DNA from: Phenylobacterium sp. NIBR 498073
GTDB taxonomy: Bacteria > Pseudomonadota > Alphaproteobacteria > Caulobacterales > Caulobacteraceae
Length of the DNA: 64,000 nucleotides
Reading direction: 5' to 3'
Assembly (NCBI RefSeq): GCF_027286305.1
Contig: NZ_CP114599.1
Coordinates: forward strand, 1,612,001 to 1,676,000
Part shown: piece after piece, positions 53,565 through 61,896 of the stretch
Layout of the letters: every line of letters starts with the position of its first letter
Position numbering within the stretch: the stretch's first letter is position 1
The notes under the pieces: model-generated
Databases searched by the model: none
What the model was told of the DNA's origin: nothing
The model's input: the letters and a program-made list of their open reading frames with translations, nothing else
Translations under genes and position numbers: made by a program

Positions 53565-53899
53565 GCTGGTGGTCTCCGGTCGGGTTTCTATCGGCAGGTT
53601 AAGCAGCGGAGATCGCATTATCTTGCCGATGTTGGCCGATGGCCCAGGTTGGCGCGGCGGCTTTATGCAAGGACGCGTTGGAGCCGTGCATGGCCCATGC
53701 GGCCATGTCTGGCTCGCGCGTGGAAGCTATCCAAGACCGCAATGCGTAAGCGGCAGCTATCGGCATGGGGCATAAGCTATTCGGCGCCCTTGCAGGAACC
53801 TGACTAGCCTATGTGCGGCCTGGGGTCCGGAGCGGGCAGTTCGAAAAGAAATTCTGCGCGGGCGGACTATCGTATGTCCTCATCATCGGGGGAACGAAT
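53565..53899. other. divergent promoter region between two S10 genes
   Basis: About 335 bases without a gene apart from the uncertain extension of the leftward S10 gene. On the minus strand it contains GGCAAGATAAT near 53619-53629, an 11-mer that also occurs at 42600-42610 upstream of the aminotransferase, so it may be a shared regulator site (perhaps for the Lrp protein). Confidence 0.4.
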
Positions 53900-55366
53900 A
53901 TGCGTGCGAGCCTGCGAGCGCTGTTGATGGGGGCCTGCCTGACCCTGGCGCCGATAGGCGCCGGGGCCGTCCTGGCCGCGCAGAGCGCCGCGGTCCGCGC
54001 GCCGGTGGTCGCCACGACCCAGCACGTCGGGACCTTCAACGGCCAGAAGGTCGCCTACAAGGCCATTGTCGCCGAGACCTTCCTGACCGACGGCGCCGGC
54101 GCCCCGACCGGATCGCTGGTCACCACCGCCTATGTTCGGACGGATGCGAAGGACGCCGCGCGGCCGGTGCTGTTCCTGTTCAACGGCGGGCCCGGCGCCT
54201 CGACCACGCCGCTGCACTTCGGGGCGTTCGGTCCGAAGAAGCGCACCGAGGACGGTCCGAACCAGCGGATGGTCGACAACCCCGACAGCATCCTCGACGC
54301 GGTCGACCTGGTGTTCATCGACCCGATCGGCACCGGCTACAGCCGCCCGTTCCCCGGCGTGGACGGCAAGACGTTCTGGAGCCGCAGCGGCGACGCGGCC
54401 GCGGTCAAGACGGTGATGGCCCAATGGCTGAAGGCCAATGGCCGCGAAGCCTCGCCGCGCTACATGCTCGGCCAGAGCTACGGGACGACCCGCGCGGCGC
54501 TGGTCGCGGGCATCGGGGCCGACCTGAAGCTCGACGGCGTGCTGCTGTTCGCGCTGGTCGGCAATCCGGCGGGGCTGGAGATGCCCTATGTGACGACGCT
54601 GCCGACCTTTGCGACGACGGCCTGGTATCATCGCAAGGTCGACCGCGCCGGGCGCAGCGTCCAGGACGTCCACGACGAGGCGGTCGAGTTCGCCCGCACG
54701 GCCTATGTCACTGCGCTGATCAAGGGCGCGAGCCTGCCCGAAGCCGAGAAGCGGGCGGTGGCGGAGAAGATGTCGGCGATGATCGGGCTGCCGACCGAGT
54801 TCATCCTCGCCAAGGACCTGCGGCTGAGCCGCGAGGACTTCATGTTCAACCTGCTGAAGGACCAGGGCTTGCGCACCGGCCAGCTGGACGGACGGGCGAC
54901 GGCGCGGCTGGACGCCCCGGCCAGGCGGCCTCCCTATGACGATCCGGGCATGGGCTTCGCCGAGCCGCGGCCGGCCGGGCCGGCGCCGAGCGGCGTGCTG
55001 CCGGTCGCCAAGGGGATGAACGCGCTGGAGTCCTACTTCAAGGACACCCTGAAGTTCCGCACGGGCGAGACCTACAACTCGCTGAACCTCGATGTGAACG
55101 CGGCCTGGGACCACCAGGGCATGGCCGACGTCAACGGTCTGCTCGGCAAGGCCATGCAGGCCAGTCCGAAGCTGCGGCTGTTCTGGGCGGCCGGCTACTA
55201 CGACGTCACCACGCCGCCCTATGGCGCGCGCTACGCGCTCGACCAGGCCGGCGTGCCCGGCGAGCGGCTGACCGCGGCCTATTTCGACGGCGGCCACTCG
55301 GTGTTCACCGACCCCGGCAACCACGCGGCGCTGAGCGCGGCCGTGCGCAAGTTCGTCCGGCCGTGA
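53900..55366 (+). CDS. exported S10 carboxypeptidase-like protein (3) with GQSYG active-site motif
   Basis: A 488-residue protein with signal peptide (APIGAGAVLAAQ). NGGPGASTTPLHFGAFGPKK, IDPIGTGYSR and the C-terminal GGHSVF with the His are intact. The nucleophile motif is GQSYGT (Gln192, Ser193) in place of the nearly invariant GESYG. In studied S10 enzymes that Glu pairs with another Glu to bind the peptide C-terminal carboxylate at low pH. Its loss suggests a shifted pH optimum or amidase/esterase-like specificity. ATG 53900 follows GGGGGAACGAAT. Confidence 0.88.
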   Translation: MRASLRALLMGACLTLAPIGAGAVLAAQSAAVRAPVVATTQHVGTFNGQKVAYKAIVAETFLTDGAGAPTGSLVTTAYVRTDAKDAARPVLFLFNGGPGASTTPLHFGAFGPKKRTEDGPNQRMVDNPDSILDAVDLVFIDPIGTGYSRPFPGVDGKTFWSRSGDAAAVKTVMAQWLKANGREASPRYMLGQSYGTTRAALVAGIGADLKLDGVLLFALVGNPAGLEMPYVTTLPTFATTAWYHRKVDRAGRSVQDVHDEAVEFARTAYVTALIKGASLPEAEKRAVAEKMSAMIGLPTEFILAKDLRLSREDFMFNLLKDQGLRTGQLDGRATARLDAPARRPPYDDPGMGFAEPRPAGPAPSGVLPVAKGMNALESYFKDTLKFRTGETYNSLNLDVNAAWDHQGMADVNGLLGKAMQASPKLRLFWAAGYYDVTTPPYGARYALDQAGVPGERLTAAYFDGGHSVFTDPGNHAALSAAVRKFVRP

Positions 55367-55378
55367 GGGCGGCCAAAG

Positions 55379-55520
55379 TGTCATCCCGGCTGGAGCGAAG
55401 CGGAAGGCCTGGACCCATTGACGCTGAGGTCGGGACGAGAGACGCGTCCGACGCCCCTTCCTGGTCGATCTGGTGTTCATGGGTCCCGGTCTTCGGCTTG
55501 CAGCCGAAACCGGGATGACA
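55379..55520. repeat. palindromic intergenic repeat (REP/MITE-like)
   Basis: A 142-bp element bounded by perfect 11-bp inverted ends (TGTCATCCCGG at 55379, CCGGGATGACA at 55510). A second inverted pair, GGACCCAT/ATGGGTCC, lies inside at 55411 and 55479, plus a small hairpin TTCGGCT/AGCCGAA near 55492. Elements starting GTCATCCCGG are typical dispersed intergenic repeats of alphaproteobacteria. It sits between the S10 and amidohydrolase genes. Confidence 0.7.
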
Positions 55521-55573
55521 ACTTGCGCTGTGCTCCTTCCCCCGAACGCAACCTCCTAGAAAAGTCTCCCCCG

Positions 55574-57601
55574 ATGTTCCCCACTCGCGTCTCGTTTCTC
55601 GCCCTTTGCCTGGCTGCGGGCCTGGCCGGTCCGGCCGCTGCGGAGGTGCAGAACTTCGTGGTCATCGCCAATGGCGAGAAGGTCGGCCACCTGACCGCCG
55701 ACGTGCAGGGCCGCAAGGTCGCCGTCGACTACGGCGTCAGCAACAACGGCCGCGGGCCCAAGGCCAAGGAGGCTATCGAGCTGGACGCCTCGGGCGTGCC
55801 GGTGAGTTGGTCGATCGACGGCTCGTCGCTGTTCGGCAGTCCGGTGCAGGAGCGCTTCGCCTGGAGCGCGGGCCAGGCGCAGTGGACCAGCCAGGCCGAC
55901 AAGGGGCAGGTCGCGGCCGCAAAGCCGATCCTCTACGCCGCCAACGACGCCAGCCCGTGGATGCTGGGCGTCTATGTGAAGGCGCTGCTGAAGTCGCCGA
56001 CCCGGACCCTGCCGCTGGCGCCCTCGGGCGAGATGCGCCTGAAGGAGGTCCGCAAGCTGACCCTGGGCGAGGGCAAGGCCGCGGCTCCGGTCACGGTCTA
56101 TGAGCTGTCGGGCATCGACCTGTCGCCAAGCTATGTGCTGATCGACAAGAAGGGCGAGCTGTTCGGGACGCTGGACGGCGGCCTGATCCGCGAGGGCGCG
56201 GAAGGCACCATCCCGCAACTGCAGGAGGTGAGCCGCGAGGTCGACCTGCAGGCGGCGGTCGAGGCCCAGGCCAAGCTGGCCCACCGCTTCGAGACCCCGG
56301 TGCGCATCCGCAACGTCAAGGTCTTCGATCCCAAGACCATGACGGTCGGCGGCCTGTCGACCGTCACCGTGTTCAAGGACCAGATCACCAGCGTCGAGCC
56401 GGAGGACGCGGGCCGCGTCGTCCCGGCGGGCGAGACGGTGATCGACGGGCAGGGCGGCACGCTGGTGCCAGGCCTGCACGACATGCACTCGCACACCACC
56501 TTGCAGTCGAACCTCTTCAACCTGGCGGCTGGGGTCACGGCGGTGCGCGACCAAGGCAACTACAACGAAGAGCTGCTGGGCTGGATCGACGGGCTGGAGA
56601 CCGGCAAGCTGGCCGGGCCGCGCATCGTGCGCAACGGCTTCCTCGAAGGCCGCAGCCCCTATTCGGCCCGCCACGGCTTCATCGCCGACAGTCTGGAGGG
56701 GGCGCTGAAGGACGTGCGCTGGTACGCCGACCATGGCTACTGGCAGATCAAGATCTACAACTCGATGAACCCCGACTGGGTGGCGCCGATCGCCGCCGAG
56801 GCCCACCGCCTGGGCATGGGGGTCACCGGCCACGTGCCGGCCTTCTCGAGCCCCGATCGGGTGATCAAGGACGGCTACAACGACATCGCCCACATCAACC
56901 AGCTGATGCTGGGCTGGATCCTCGACCCCAAGGAGGACACCCGCACGCCGCTGCGGCTGACCGGCATGGCGCGGGCCAAGGACCTGGACCTCAACGCCCC
57001 GCGCGTGCAGGCGACGCTGGCCCTGATGAAGGACAAGGGCGTGGCGCTGGACACCACGGCGATGATCCTCGAGCGGCTGATGCTGTCGCGCTCGGGCCAG
57101 GTGCAGGAGGGCGACGCGCCTTATATCGACCACGTGCCGGTCGGCTATCAGCGCTATCGCAAGCGCAACTTCGTGACCATCGCCGGCCCGGCGCAGGACG
57201 CCGAGTACCAGGCCGGGTTCGCCAAGGTGCTGGAGACCCTGAAGCTGCTCGACGACCGCGGCATCCAGCTGCTGCCGGGCACCGACGACGGCACCGGGTT
57301 CTCGCTGCTGCGCGAGCTGGAGGTCTATGTGAAGGCCGGGATCTCGCCGGGCAAGGCGCTGCGGCTGGCGACGCTGGACAGTGAAAAGTACTTCGGCCGC
57401 GAGCATCAGCTGGGCTCGATCGAGCGCGGCAAGCTGGCCGATTTCTTCCTGGTCGAGGGCGATCCGACCGCCGACATCAGCAACATCCGCAAGATCCGCA
57501 TGACCATGCGCGGCGGCGTCGCCTACTACCCAGCCGAGATCTACGAGCACCTGAACGTCAAGCCGTTCAGCGCTCCGCCGCCGGTGAGCGTCGCGAAGTA
57601 G
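55574..57601 (+). CDS. exported imidazolonepropionase-like amidohydrolase with extra N-terminal domain
   Basis: A 675-residue protein with signal peptide (GLAGPAAAEV). Residues about 24-240 form an additional domain of unknown type. The catalytic amidohydrolase part follows: GLHDMHSHTT (metal ligands His305 and His307), QIKIYNSM with the Lys, GHVPAF and DIAHINQ with His ligands, and PGTDDGTG with the catalytic Asp. Related Caulobacter proteins of this group cleave dipeptides (for example Xaa-Pro or Xaa-Arg/Lys), which would fit a last step in peptide breakdown; that assignment is inference. ATG 55574 gives the signal peptide. Confidence 0.9.
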   Translation: MFPTRVSFLALCLAAGLAGPAAAEVQNFVVIANGEKVGHLTADVQGRKVAVDYGVSNNGRGPKAKEAIELDASGVPVSWSIDGSSLFGSPVQERFAWSAGQAQWTSQADKGQVAAAKPILYAANDASPWMLGVYVKALLKSPTRTLPLAPSGEMRLKEVRKLTLGEGKAAAPVTVYELSGIDLSPSYVLIDKKGELFGTLDGGLIREGAEGTIPQLQEVSREVDLQAAVEAQAKLAHRFETPVRIRNVKVFDPKTMTVGGLSTVTVFKDQITSVEPEDAGRVVPAGETVIDGQGGTLVPGLHDMHSHTTLQSNLFNLAAGVTAVRDQGNYNEELLGWIDGLETGKLAGPRIVRNGFLEGRSPYSARHGFIADSLEGALKDVRWYADHGYWQIKIYNSMNPDWVAPIAAEAHRLGMGVTGHVPAFSSPDRVIKDGYNDIAHINQLMLGWILDPKEDTRTPLRLTGMARAKDLDLNAPRVQATLALMKDKGVALDTTAMILERLMLSRSGQVQEGDAPYIDHVPVGYQRYRKRNFVTIAGPAQDAEYQAGFAKVLETLKLLDDRGIQLLPGTDDGTGFSLLRELEVYVKAGISPGKALRLATLDSEKYFGREHQLGSIERGKLADFFLVEGDPTADISNIRKIRMTMRGGVAYYPAEIYEHLNVKPFSAPPPVSVAK

Positions 57602-57647
57602 GGGGCGTCAGCGGGGGCATGATGAGCTTCTGTGACGAAGGGCCCAG

Positions 57648-57922
57648 CTAACGGACCCCTTCCGTCTCCTTGGGCGCGGAGACCTTGCGGGTCTTGGCTT
57701 GGGCCTTGGGTTTGGGGAGCAGGCGGAAGCGGGGCTGGCGCCAGGCGTAGTTGATGCCGACGTCGAGCAGGGCGTCGGATCGGCCGCAGGGGCAGGCGAA
57801 CCCCATGACCCCGATGACGCGATAGGTCTCGCCGGCCTGAGGGGCACGGGGCGGCCGGTGACATGGTTGGGGGCGGCGTTGACGCAGAGAACGAGATCGC
57901 CAGGGCCGACAGCGTCACCCAT
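57648..57922 (-). pseudogene. small CPCG-motif gene with single-base frameshift
   Basis: From ATG 57922 the reading is MGDAVGPGDLVLCVNAAPNH, then VTGRPVPL. After a shift of one base near 57840 it continues as AGETYRVIGVMGFACPCG, then RSDALLDVGINYAWRQPRF, to a stop at 57648. Joined, this is a sensible protein of about 90 residues with a CPCG motif that could bind metal. No single frame spans it. The 90-residue family is one I cannot name. The shift could be a real mutation or a sequencing error. Confidence 0.65.
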
Positions 57923-57998
57923 GGCTTCATTTCCTAGCCTGGCAAGTCTAGACCCGGAGCGGGCAGGCGCAAGGGCGCGTTTCCGGCGGAGCTGGCCC

Positions 57999-59120
57999 TT
58001 AGCCCTGTTCGGCGGCGGCCTGCCGGACGGGACGCTGCGACGGCTGCGGCTTCCAGCGTAGCGCGCGCTTTTCCAGGAGGTGCCAGGAGGCGTAGCCGAG
58101 CAGCGCCGCGACGAACGTGCTGAGCGCGAAGAGCGCATGCCAGGAGATCGCGCCGACGCCGCCGGCCAGCGCCACCAAGGTCTGCTGAACCGGCCATCCG
58201 TAGAGGTACATCCCGTAGGAAATGTCGCCGAACCCCTTGAGGTCGGGCAGGCTCCAGCGGCGGGCGGTCGCGAGCATCAGCAGCGGATATGCGCCGTAGA
58301 GTGGGAAGAGGCCGAAGCTCTGGTCCGTCGCGATCGCGAGGCCGAGCAAGGCTGCGCACGGCAACAGCGGCCAGACCGGCAGGCGCTGCTGTCGCCTCCA
58401 GACGAAGAACACCAGCGCCCCGGCAAAGAAGGAGGCTGCGACCAGCAGGAAGTTGCTGATCGGCTCGGGCGCGGCGTCCGCGTTCCAGAGGCTGAGCGCC
58501 GGCAAGGTCAGCAGCAGCAACAGGGCCATCACCGGCCAGCGCAGCAGGCGCAGCGCGAACAGCAGGCCGACGATGACATAGCAGGCCAGCTCCTGCGGGA
58601 TCGTCCAGAGGGAGCCGTTGAAGGTCCGGCCCATGTTGCGGGCGTCCGGGTAGAACTGGACGCTGGCGAGGTCGTAGGGCGTGCCGGGGTGCAGGATCGT
58701 CTTGATCGTGTGCTTCAGCGGAATGAGGTCCGCCAGGAAGCGGGCAGGCTCCATGCTGGTGAAGGCGAGGCCGAGCCCGAAGCTGGTCAGGGCCGCGCAC
58801 GCCGCCAGCGCCGGATAGATCCGCAGCACCCGCGCCAGGGTGAAGCTGCGCAGCGTGCCGCTGTTGAAGGCGCTGCGGGTGATCAGGAAGCCGCTGATCA
58901 CGAAGAAGACGCAGACCCCGTAGATGCCGAGGATGGTTCCGGTCAGCTGACGCCACGGCTCGTTCGCCTCGGTCCCTTGGGCCAGAAGGAACGAGTGGGA
59001 GAACAGGACCGCCGTGGCCGCGGCGATGCGCAGCCAGTCGAAGTTCGGATACCGGAACTGATGGGCGGTCTCGCCGCCGGTCGGACGCGCTCCGTCCGCT
59101 CCTGCCTTGTTCGCCGTCAC
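57999..59120 (-). CDS. acyltransferase family 3 (OafA/YrhL-like) membrane protein
   Basis: A 373-residue integral inner-membrane protein with about ten hydrophobic segments. Family signatures: FRYPNFDWLRIAAATAVLFSHSF near the N-terminus with the catalytic His, VFFVISGFLITRS, and FGDISYGMYLYGWPVQQ toward the end. Such proteins O-acetylate or otherwise acylate surface sugars. The C-terminus is basic and cytoplasmic. No polysaccharide gene is adjacent, so the substrate is unknown. Confidence 0.92.
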   Translation of the reverse strand: MTANKAGADGARPTGGETAHQFRYPNFDWLRIAAATAVLFSHSFLLAQGTEANEPWRQLTGTILGIYGVCVFFVISGFLITRSAFNSGTLRSFTLARVLRIYPALAACAALTSFGLGLAFTSMEPARFLADLIPLKHTIKTILHPGTPYDLASVQFYPDARNMGRTFNGSLWTIPQELACYVIVGLLFALRLLRWPVMALLLLLTLPALSLWNADAAPEPISNFLLVAASFFAGALVFFVWRRQQRLPVWPLLPCAALLGLAIATDQSFGLFPLYGAYPLLMLATARRWSLPDLKGFGDISYGMYLYGWPVQQTLVALAGGVGAISWHALFALSTFVAALLGYASWHLLEKRALRWKPQPSQRPVRQAAAEQG

Positions 59121-59557
59121 TTCGCCCCGTGTCCCCGCAATCGTAGGGCGGTAGGACTGGCATGCGGCGAATTAAGAAGGTGTTGCTGCCCTTGATTGTG
59201 GGGCTGCTGCATGCAGCTTTGAGCGGTGGGCGCGGCCACGGGGAAGTTCCTGCCGCTGCTGCTGGGCTGCGGCGGCGAGATCTTGGCGGTGGAGCCGGTG
59301 GCGGCGATGCGCGAGCAGCTGACCGCGGCGTTCCCGCAGGTCGAGGCGCTGGCTTGAACGACGGAGGCCGTCCCGCTGCCGGACGCCTCGGTCGACGCGG
59401 TGGTCTGCGCCCAGGCTCGGTCGTGTGCAAGTGAAGTCGCTTGGTCCGCAAGCCGTCCATGCGGATGTCGGCTGGCGGCGCGCCGATCCTTTGCAGATTG
59501 GCCCGCCCCTTCTAGATTGGACGTCGTTGTCGGAGCTCGACGGCGTCAGCGGGGATC
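59121..59557. other. intergenic region with a gene remnant
   Basis: About 437 bases between acyltransferase and DinB genes. The only recognisable content is the methyltransferase remnant at 59226-59417. The left part should carry the leftward promoter of the acyltransferase. Confidence 0.5.
59226..59417 (+). pseudogene. remnant of a class I SAM-dependent methyltransferase
   Basis: Plus-strand reading gives VGAATGKFLPLLLGCG, then EILAVEPVAAMREQL, then TAAFPQVEALA, an in-frame TGA at 59354-59356, and then TEAVPLPDASVDAVVCAQA. This is the SAM-binding motif I to motif II region of class I methyltransferases (GAGTGKFT, ILAVEP, LPDASVDAV). Both the upstream start and the downstream rest are missing, so only about 65 codons of a 250-residue enzyme remain. 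Confidence 0.75.
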
Positions 59558-60085
59558 ATGACCGTCTCAGCCAAGGATCAGCTTGCTCTGATGGCCCGCT
59601 ATCATGGGTGGGCGACCAAGCGTTTGCTGGCGTCCATCGAACCCATGCCCGAGGACGCCTATCGCCGGCCCTGCGGGCTGTTCTTCCAGTCGGTGCACGG
59701 CACGTTGAACCACCTGCTGCTCACGGACAGCGACATCTGGTATCCTAGGTTCGCCGGGGCTGCGACGGGAAGCCTCGCGCTGGACGCCGAGATCGAAGGC
59801 GATCGGGCCAAGTTGGCGTCCCGACTGGTCGCGGCGACGGCCAGGTGGCGCGAACATGTCGAGAGCCTGAGCGAGGCTGCGCTGGCCGAGAATCTGCGCT
59901 TCACGATGACCACCGGGCAGGCGCGCACATTGCCGATGCCGGCGGCGCTGCTCCATGTCTTCAATCACGCGACGCATCACCGGGGCCAGATCACCGCCGC
60001 GATGTCGATGATGGGCTTCGAGTATCAGCCGCTCGATCTGGCTCAGCTGATCTTCGCGGAACAAGCGTCATCCGCGCCCAGATGA
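59558..60085 (+). CDS. DinB-family metal-dependent protein
   Basis: A 175-residue four-helix-bundle protein. The three conserved histidine positions of the DinB/YfiT fold are visible: GTLNHLLLTD, and FNHATHHRGQIT. An N-terminal helix with RYHGWATKRLL fits the family pattern. Members bind a divalent metal and act as thiol transferases or stress proteins. ATG 59558 is the only sensible start. The ComJ-like gene follows after 32 bases, perhaps in the same message. Confidence 0.9.
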   Translation: MTVSAKDQLALMARYHGWATKRLLASIEPMPEDAYRRPCGLFFQSVHGTLNHLLLTDSDIWYPRFAGAATGSLALDAEIEGDRAKLASRLVAATARWREHVESLSEAALAENLRFTMTTGQARTLPMPAALLHVFNHATHHRGQITAAMSMMGFEYQPLDLAQLIFAEQASSAPR

Positions 60086-60117
60086 ACGCTGGCTGCCCAT
60101 TGCGGAGAGGTACGGCG

Positions 60118-60573
60118 ATGGAACTGAAAATCCCGATCTCGTACGGCCAGCTATGCGTGTTCGATCCATCGTTCGACGCCCCGTACAACGCGTGGGCGGA
60201 CGATCATGTCGCGCAGGGGTTTTCGTGGCGACCTGGCAGTGTCTCGTTCGCCGTGGATGACGATTGCGCCTTGGCGGTGGTGAAGGTCGCTGTGGCCGAC
60301 GGCCCGCCGCAACTCGACGCAGCCGAGAGCGCGATCAGGACGCCTTTCGTGGCGGCGGCGACTGGGACAGTCGAGATCGGGAGCATTCTGTCGGGATTTG
60401 AGGTCGCGCTCCCGCCTGGTCCTTACGCGCTCTACTTCCTGACCCCTCGGGGTGAGACCCAACCGTTTCAGCTGATCTTCGTCCCGGCGGACGAAGTCAC
60501 GCCGGCTGTCCTGAAGGAAGGCCGCAATGCGAAGATCCAGTCGCACTATCTGATGGAAGCGAGCCCCGCATAG
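60118..60573 (+). CDS. ComJ-like protein
   Basis: A 151-residue protein that resembles ComJ, the inhibitor of the competence nuclease NucA in Bacillus, which also has many homologues of unknown role in proteobacteria. Matching parts: ISYGQLCVFDPSFDAPYNAW, DHVAQGFSWRPGSVSF and the end of the beta-sandwich, PGPYALYFLTPRGETQPFQLIF. ATG 60118 follows GGAGAGG. No nucA-like gene is adjacent, so a nuclease-inhibitor role is uncertain. Confidence 0.75.
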   Translation: MELKIPISYGQLCVFDPSFDAPYNAWADDHVAQGFSWRPGSVSFAVDDDCALAVVKVAVADGPPQLDAAESAIRTPFVAAATGTVEIGSILSGFEVALPPGPYALYFLTPRGETQPFQLIFVPADEVTPAVLKEGRNAKIQSHYLMEASPA

Positions 60574-60659
60574 TCGGCCGGGACATCGGACGGCCGCGCT
60601 CGACCCCGTCGCCGAAGTCGACCTAAGGTTCCCGCCCAAGGGTGAGCGCCGGGGGCGTC

Positions 60660-61232
60660 ATGCAGAATGTGATGGTCTATCTCGTCGGGCCGCCCGGCGT
60701 CGGCAAGTACACGGTCGGCAAGCTGGTCGCCGAGCAGCTCTCGGCCAAGCTGCTGGACAACCACTTCTGGAGCAATCCGATCCTCGAGGTGGTCGAGCCG
60801 GACGGGCGCGTGCTGCCCGCCGGAGTGTGGGACCGGACCGACGACGTGCTGGCCGCGGTGCTGGAGACGGTCGCGCGGTTCGGGCCGGCCGGGCGCAACT
60901 ATGTGTTCACCCACGCGGTGTCGGACGCCGGCGGACACCCTCTGGACTGGATCATCGCCGGCCGGATCCTCGGGGCCGCCGAGCGCCGGGGCGCCAGCCT
61001 GTTGGTCGTCCGGCTGGCGTGCGGCGAAGCGCAGCTGCGGGAGCGGATCTCCAATGAGGAGCGGCGCGGCAGGTACAAGACCACGGACGCCGGGCAGGCC
61101 GGGGCGCTGGCCGGCCTCGACCCGTTCCCGATCAACCACGACTGGGTCCTCGACCTGGAAATAAGCGGGCTCGGAGCGGCGGAGAGCGCCGACCGGATCG
61201 CGGCGGAGCTTAAGTCCCGCTTGCCGTCGTAG
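60660..61232 (+). CDS. P-loop ATPase/kinase-like protein
   Basis: A 190-residue protein with Walker A motif GPPGVGKYT near the N-terminus, following a beta strand (VMVYLV). A helix with ERISNEERRGRYKTTD resembles the LID region of shikimate/adenylate kinase-like proteins. It probably phosphorylates a small molecule, but the substrate cannot be read. ATG 60660 follows GGGGG; GTG 60642 is an in-frame alternative. Confidence 0.8.
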   Translation: MQNVMVYLVGPPGVGKYTVGKLVAEQLSAKLLDNHFWSNPILEVVEPDGRVLPAGVWDRTDDVLAAVLETVARFGPAGRNYVFTHAVSDAGGHPLDWIIAGRILGAAERRGASLLVVRLACGEAQLRERISNEERRGRYKTTDAGQAGALAGLDPFPINHDWVLDLEISGLGAAESADRIAAELKSRLPS

Positions 61233-61378
61233 GCCGGGGCGAGGTCCGGCGGCGAGCTGCGCAATGTCGTGGTTCGACCTCAGGGTTGGGCCTGATGCCG
61301 GGGCTAGGGGCGGAGTGGTTGTCTTGGGCGGCAGGCAGGTGCGGTTCGCGCGCCGCGGCTTGGCCAAGGGGACCGGAC

Positions 61379-61819
61379 ATGGGCGTCAGCTCGGACGACG
61401 ACAGCCGCAAACTCAAGGGACTGTGGGCGGCCAGCGACCGAGTCGTGCACTTGAGCCAGGCGCTGGTCATCCTGGCGGCGGAGCTGCTGGTGATCGCTGC
61501 GATCCTGGTGGCGACCTGGATCCTCTACGCCCTGTTCATCGAACGCGTGGGCGGGTCGCTCGGCGCCCTCGACACGCTGAGCGAGGTGCAGGCGGCGGTT
61601 GAGCAGGTGTTCGCCGGGGTGCTGCTGCTGATGCTCGGCCTGGAGCTGCTGAAAAGCCTGACGAGCTTCTTCACGGGCTTCAAGACCCAGGTGGAGATCA
61701 TCGTGGTCGTGGCGATGATCGCCGCGGTCCGGCACGTCATGCTGATCGACCTGGAGCATACCGCCTGGACGACCCTGGTGGGGTCTGCGGCCCTTACATC
61801 CGGTCAATACCGCATGTAA
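61379..61819 (+). CDS. PsiE-like phosphate-starvation membrane protein
   Basis: A 146-residue inner-membrane protein with about four hydrophobic segments (ALVILAAELLVIAAILVATW, FAGVLLLMLGLELLKSL, IIVVVAMIAAVRHVMLIDL). The pattern FKTQVEIIVVVAMIAAVRHV is that of PsiE. ATG 61379 follows AAGGGGA. The last helix is short and the protein ends TSGQYRM, slightly earlier than usual, so it may be a truncated form. No Pho box was found. Confidence 0.75.
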   Translation: MGVSSDDDSRKLKGLWAASDRVVHLSQALVILAAELLVIAAILVATWILYALFIERVGGSLGALDTLSEVQAAVEQVFAGVLLLMLGLELLKSLTSFFTGFKTQVEIIVVVAMIAAVRHVMLIDLEHTAWTTLVGSAALTSGQYRM

Positions 61820-61896
61820 GTGAGCGGCGAAGCCTTGCCGAGCCGGGGGCGGTGCGGGGATAGTGCGGCCGAGCCCTTCCAGAATCACGAGACCCG

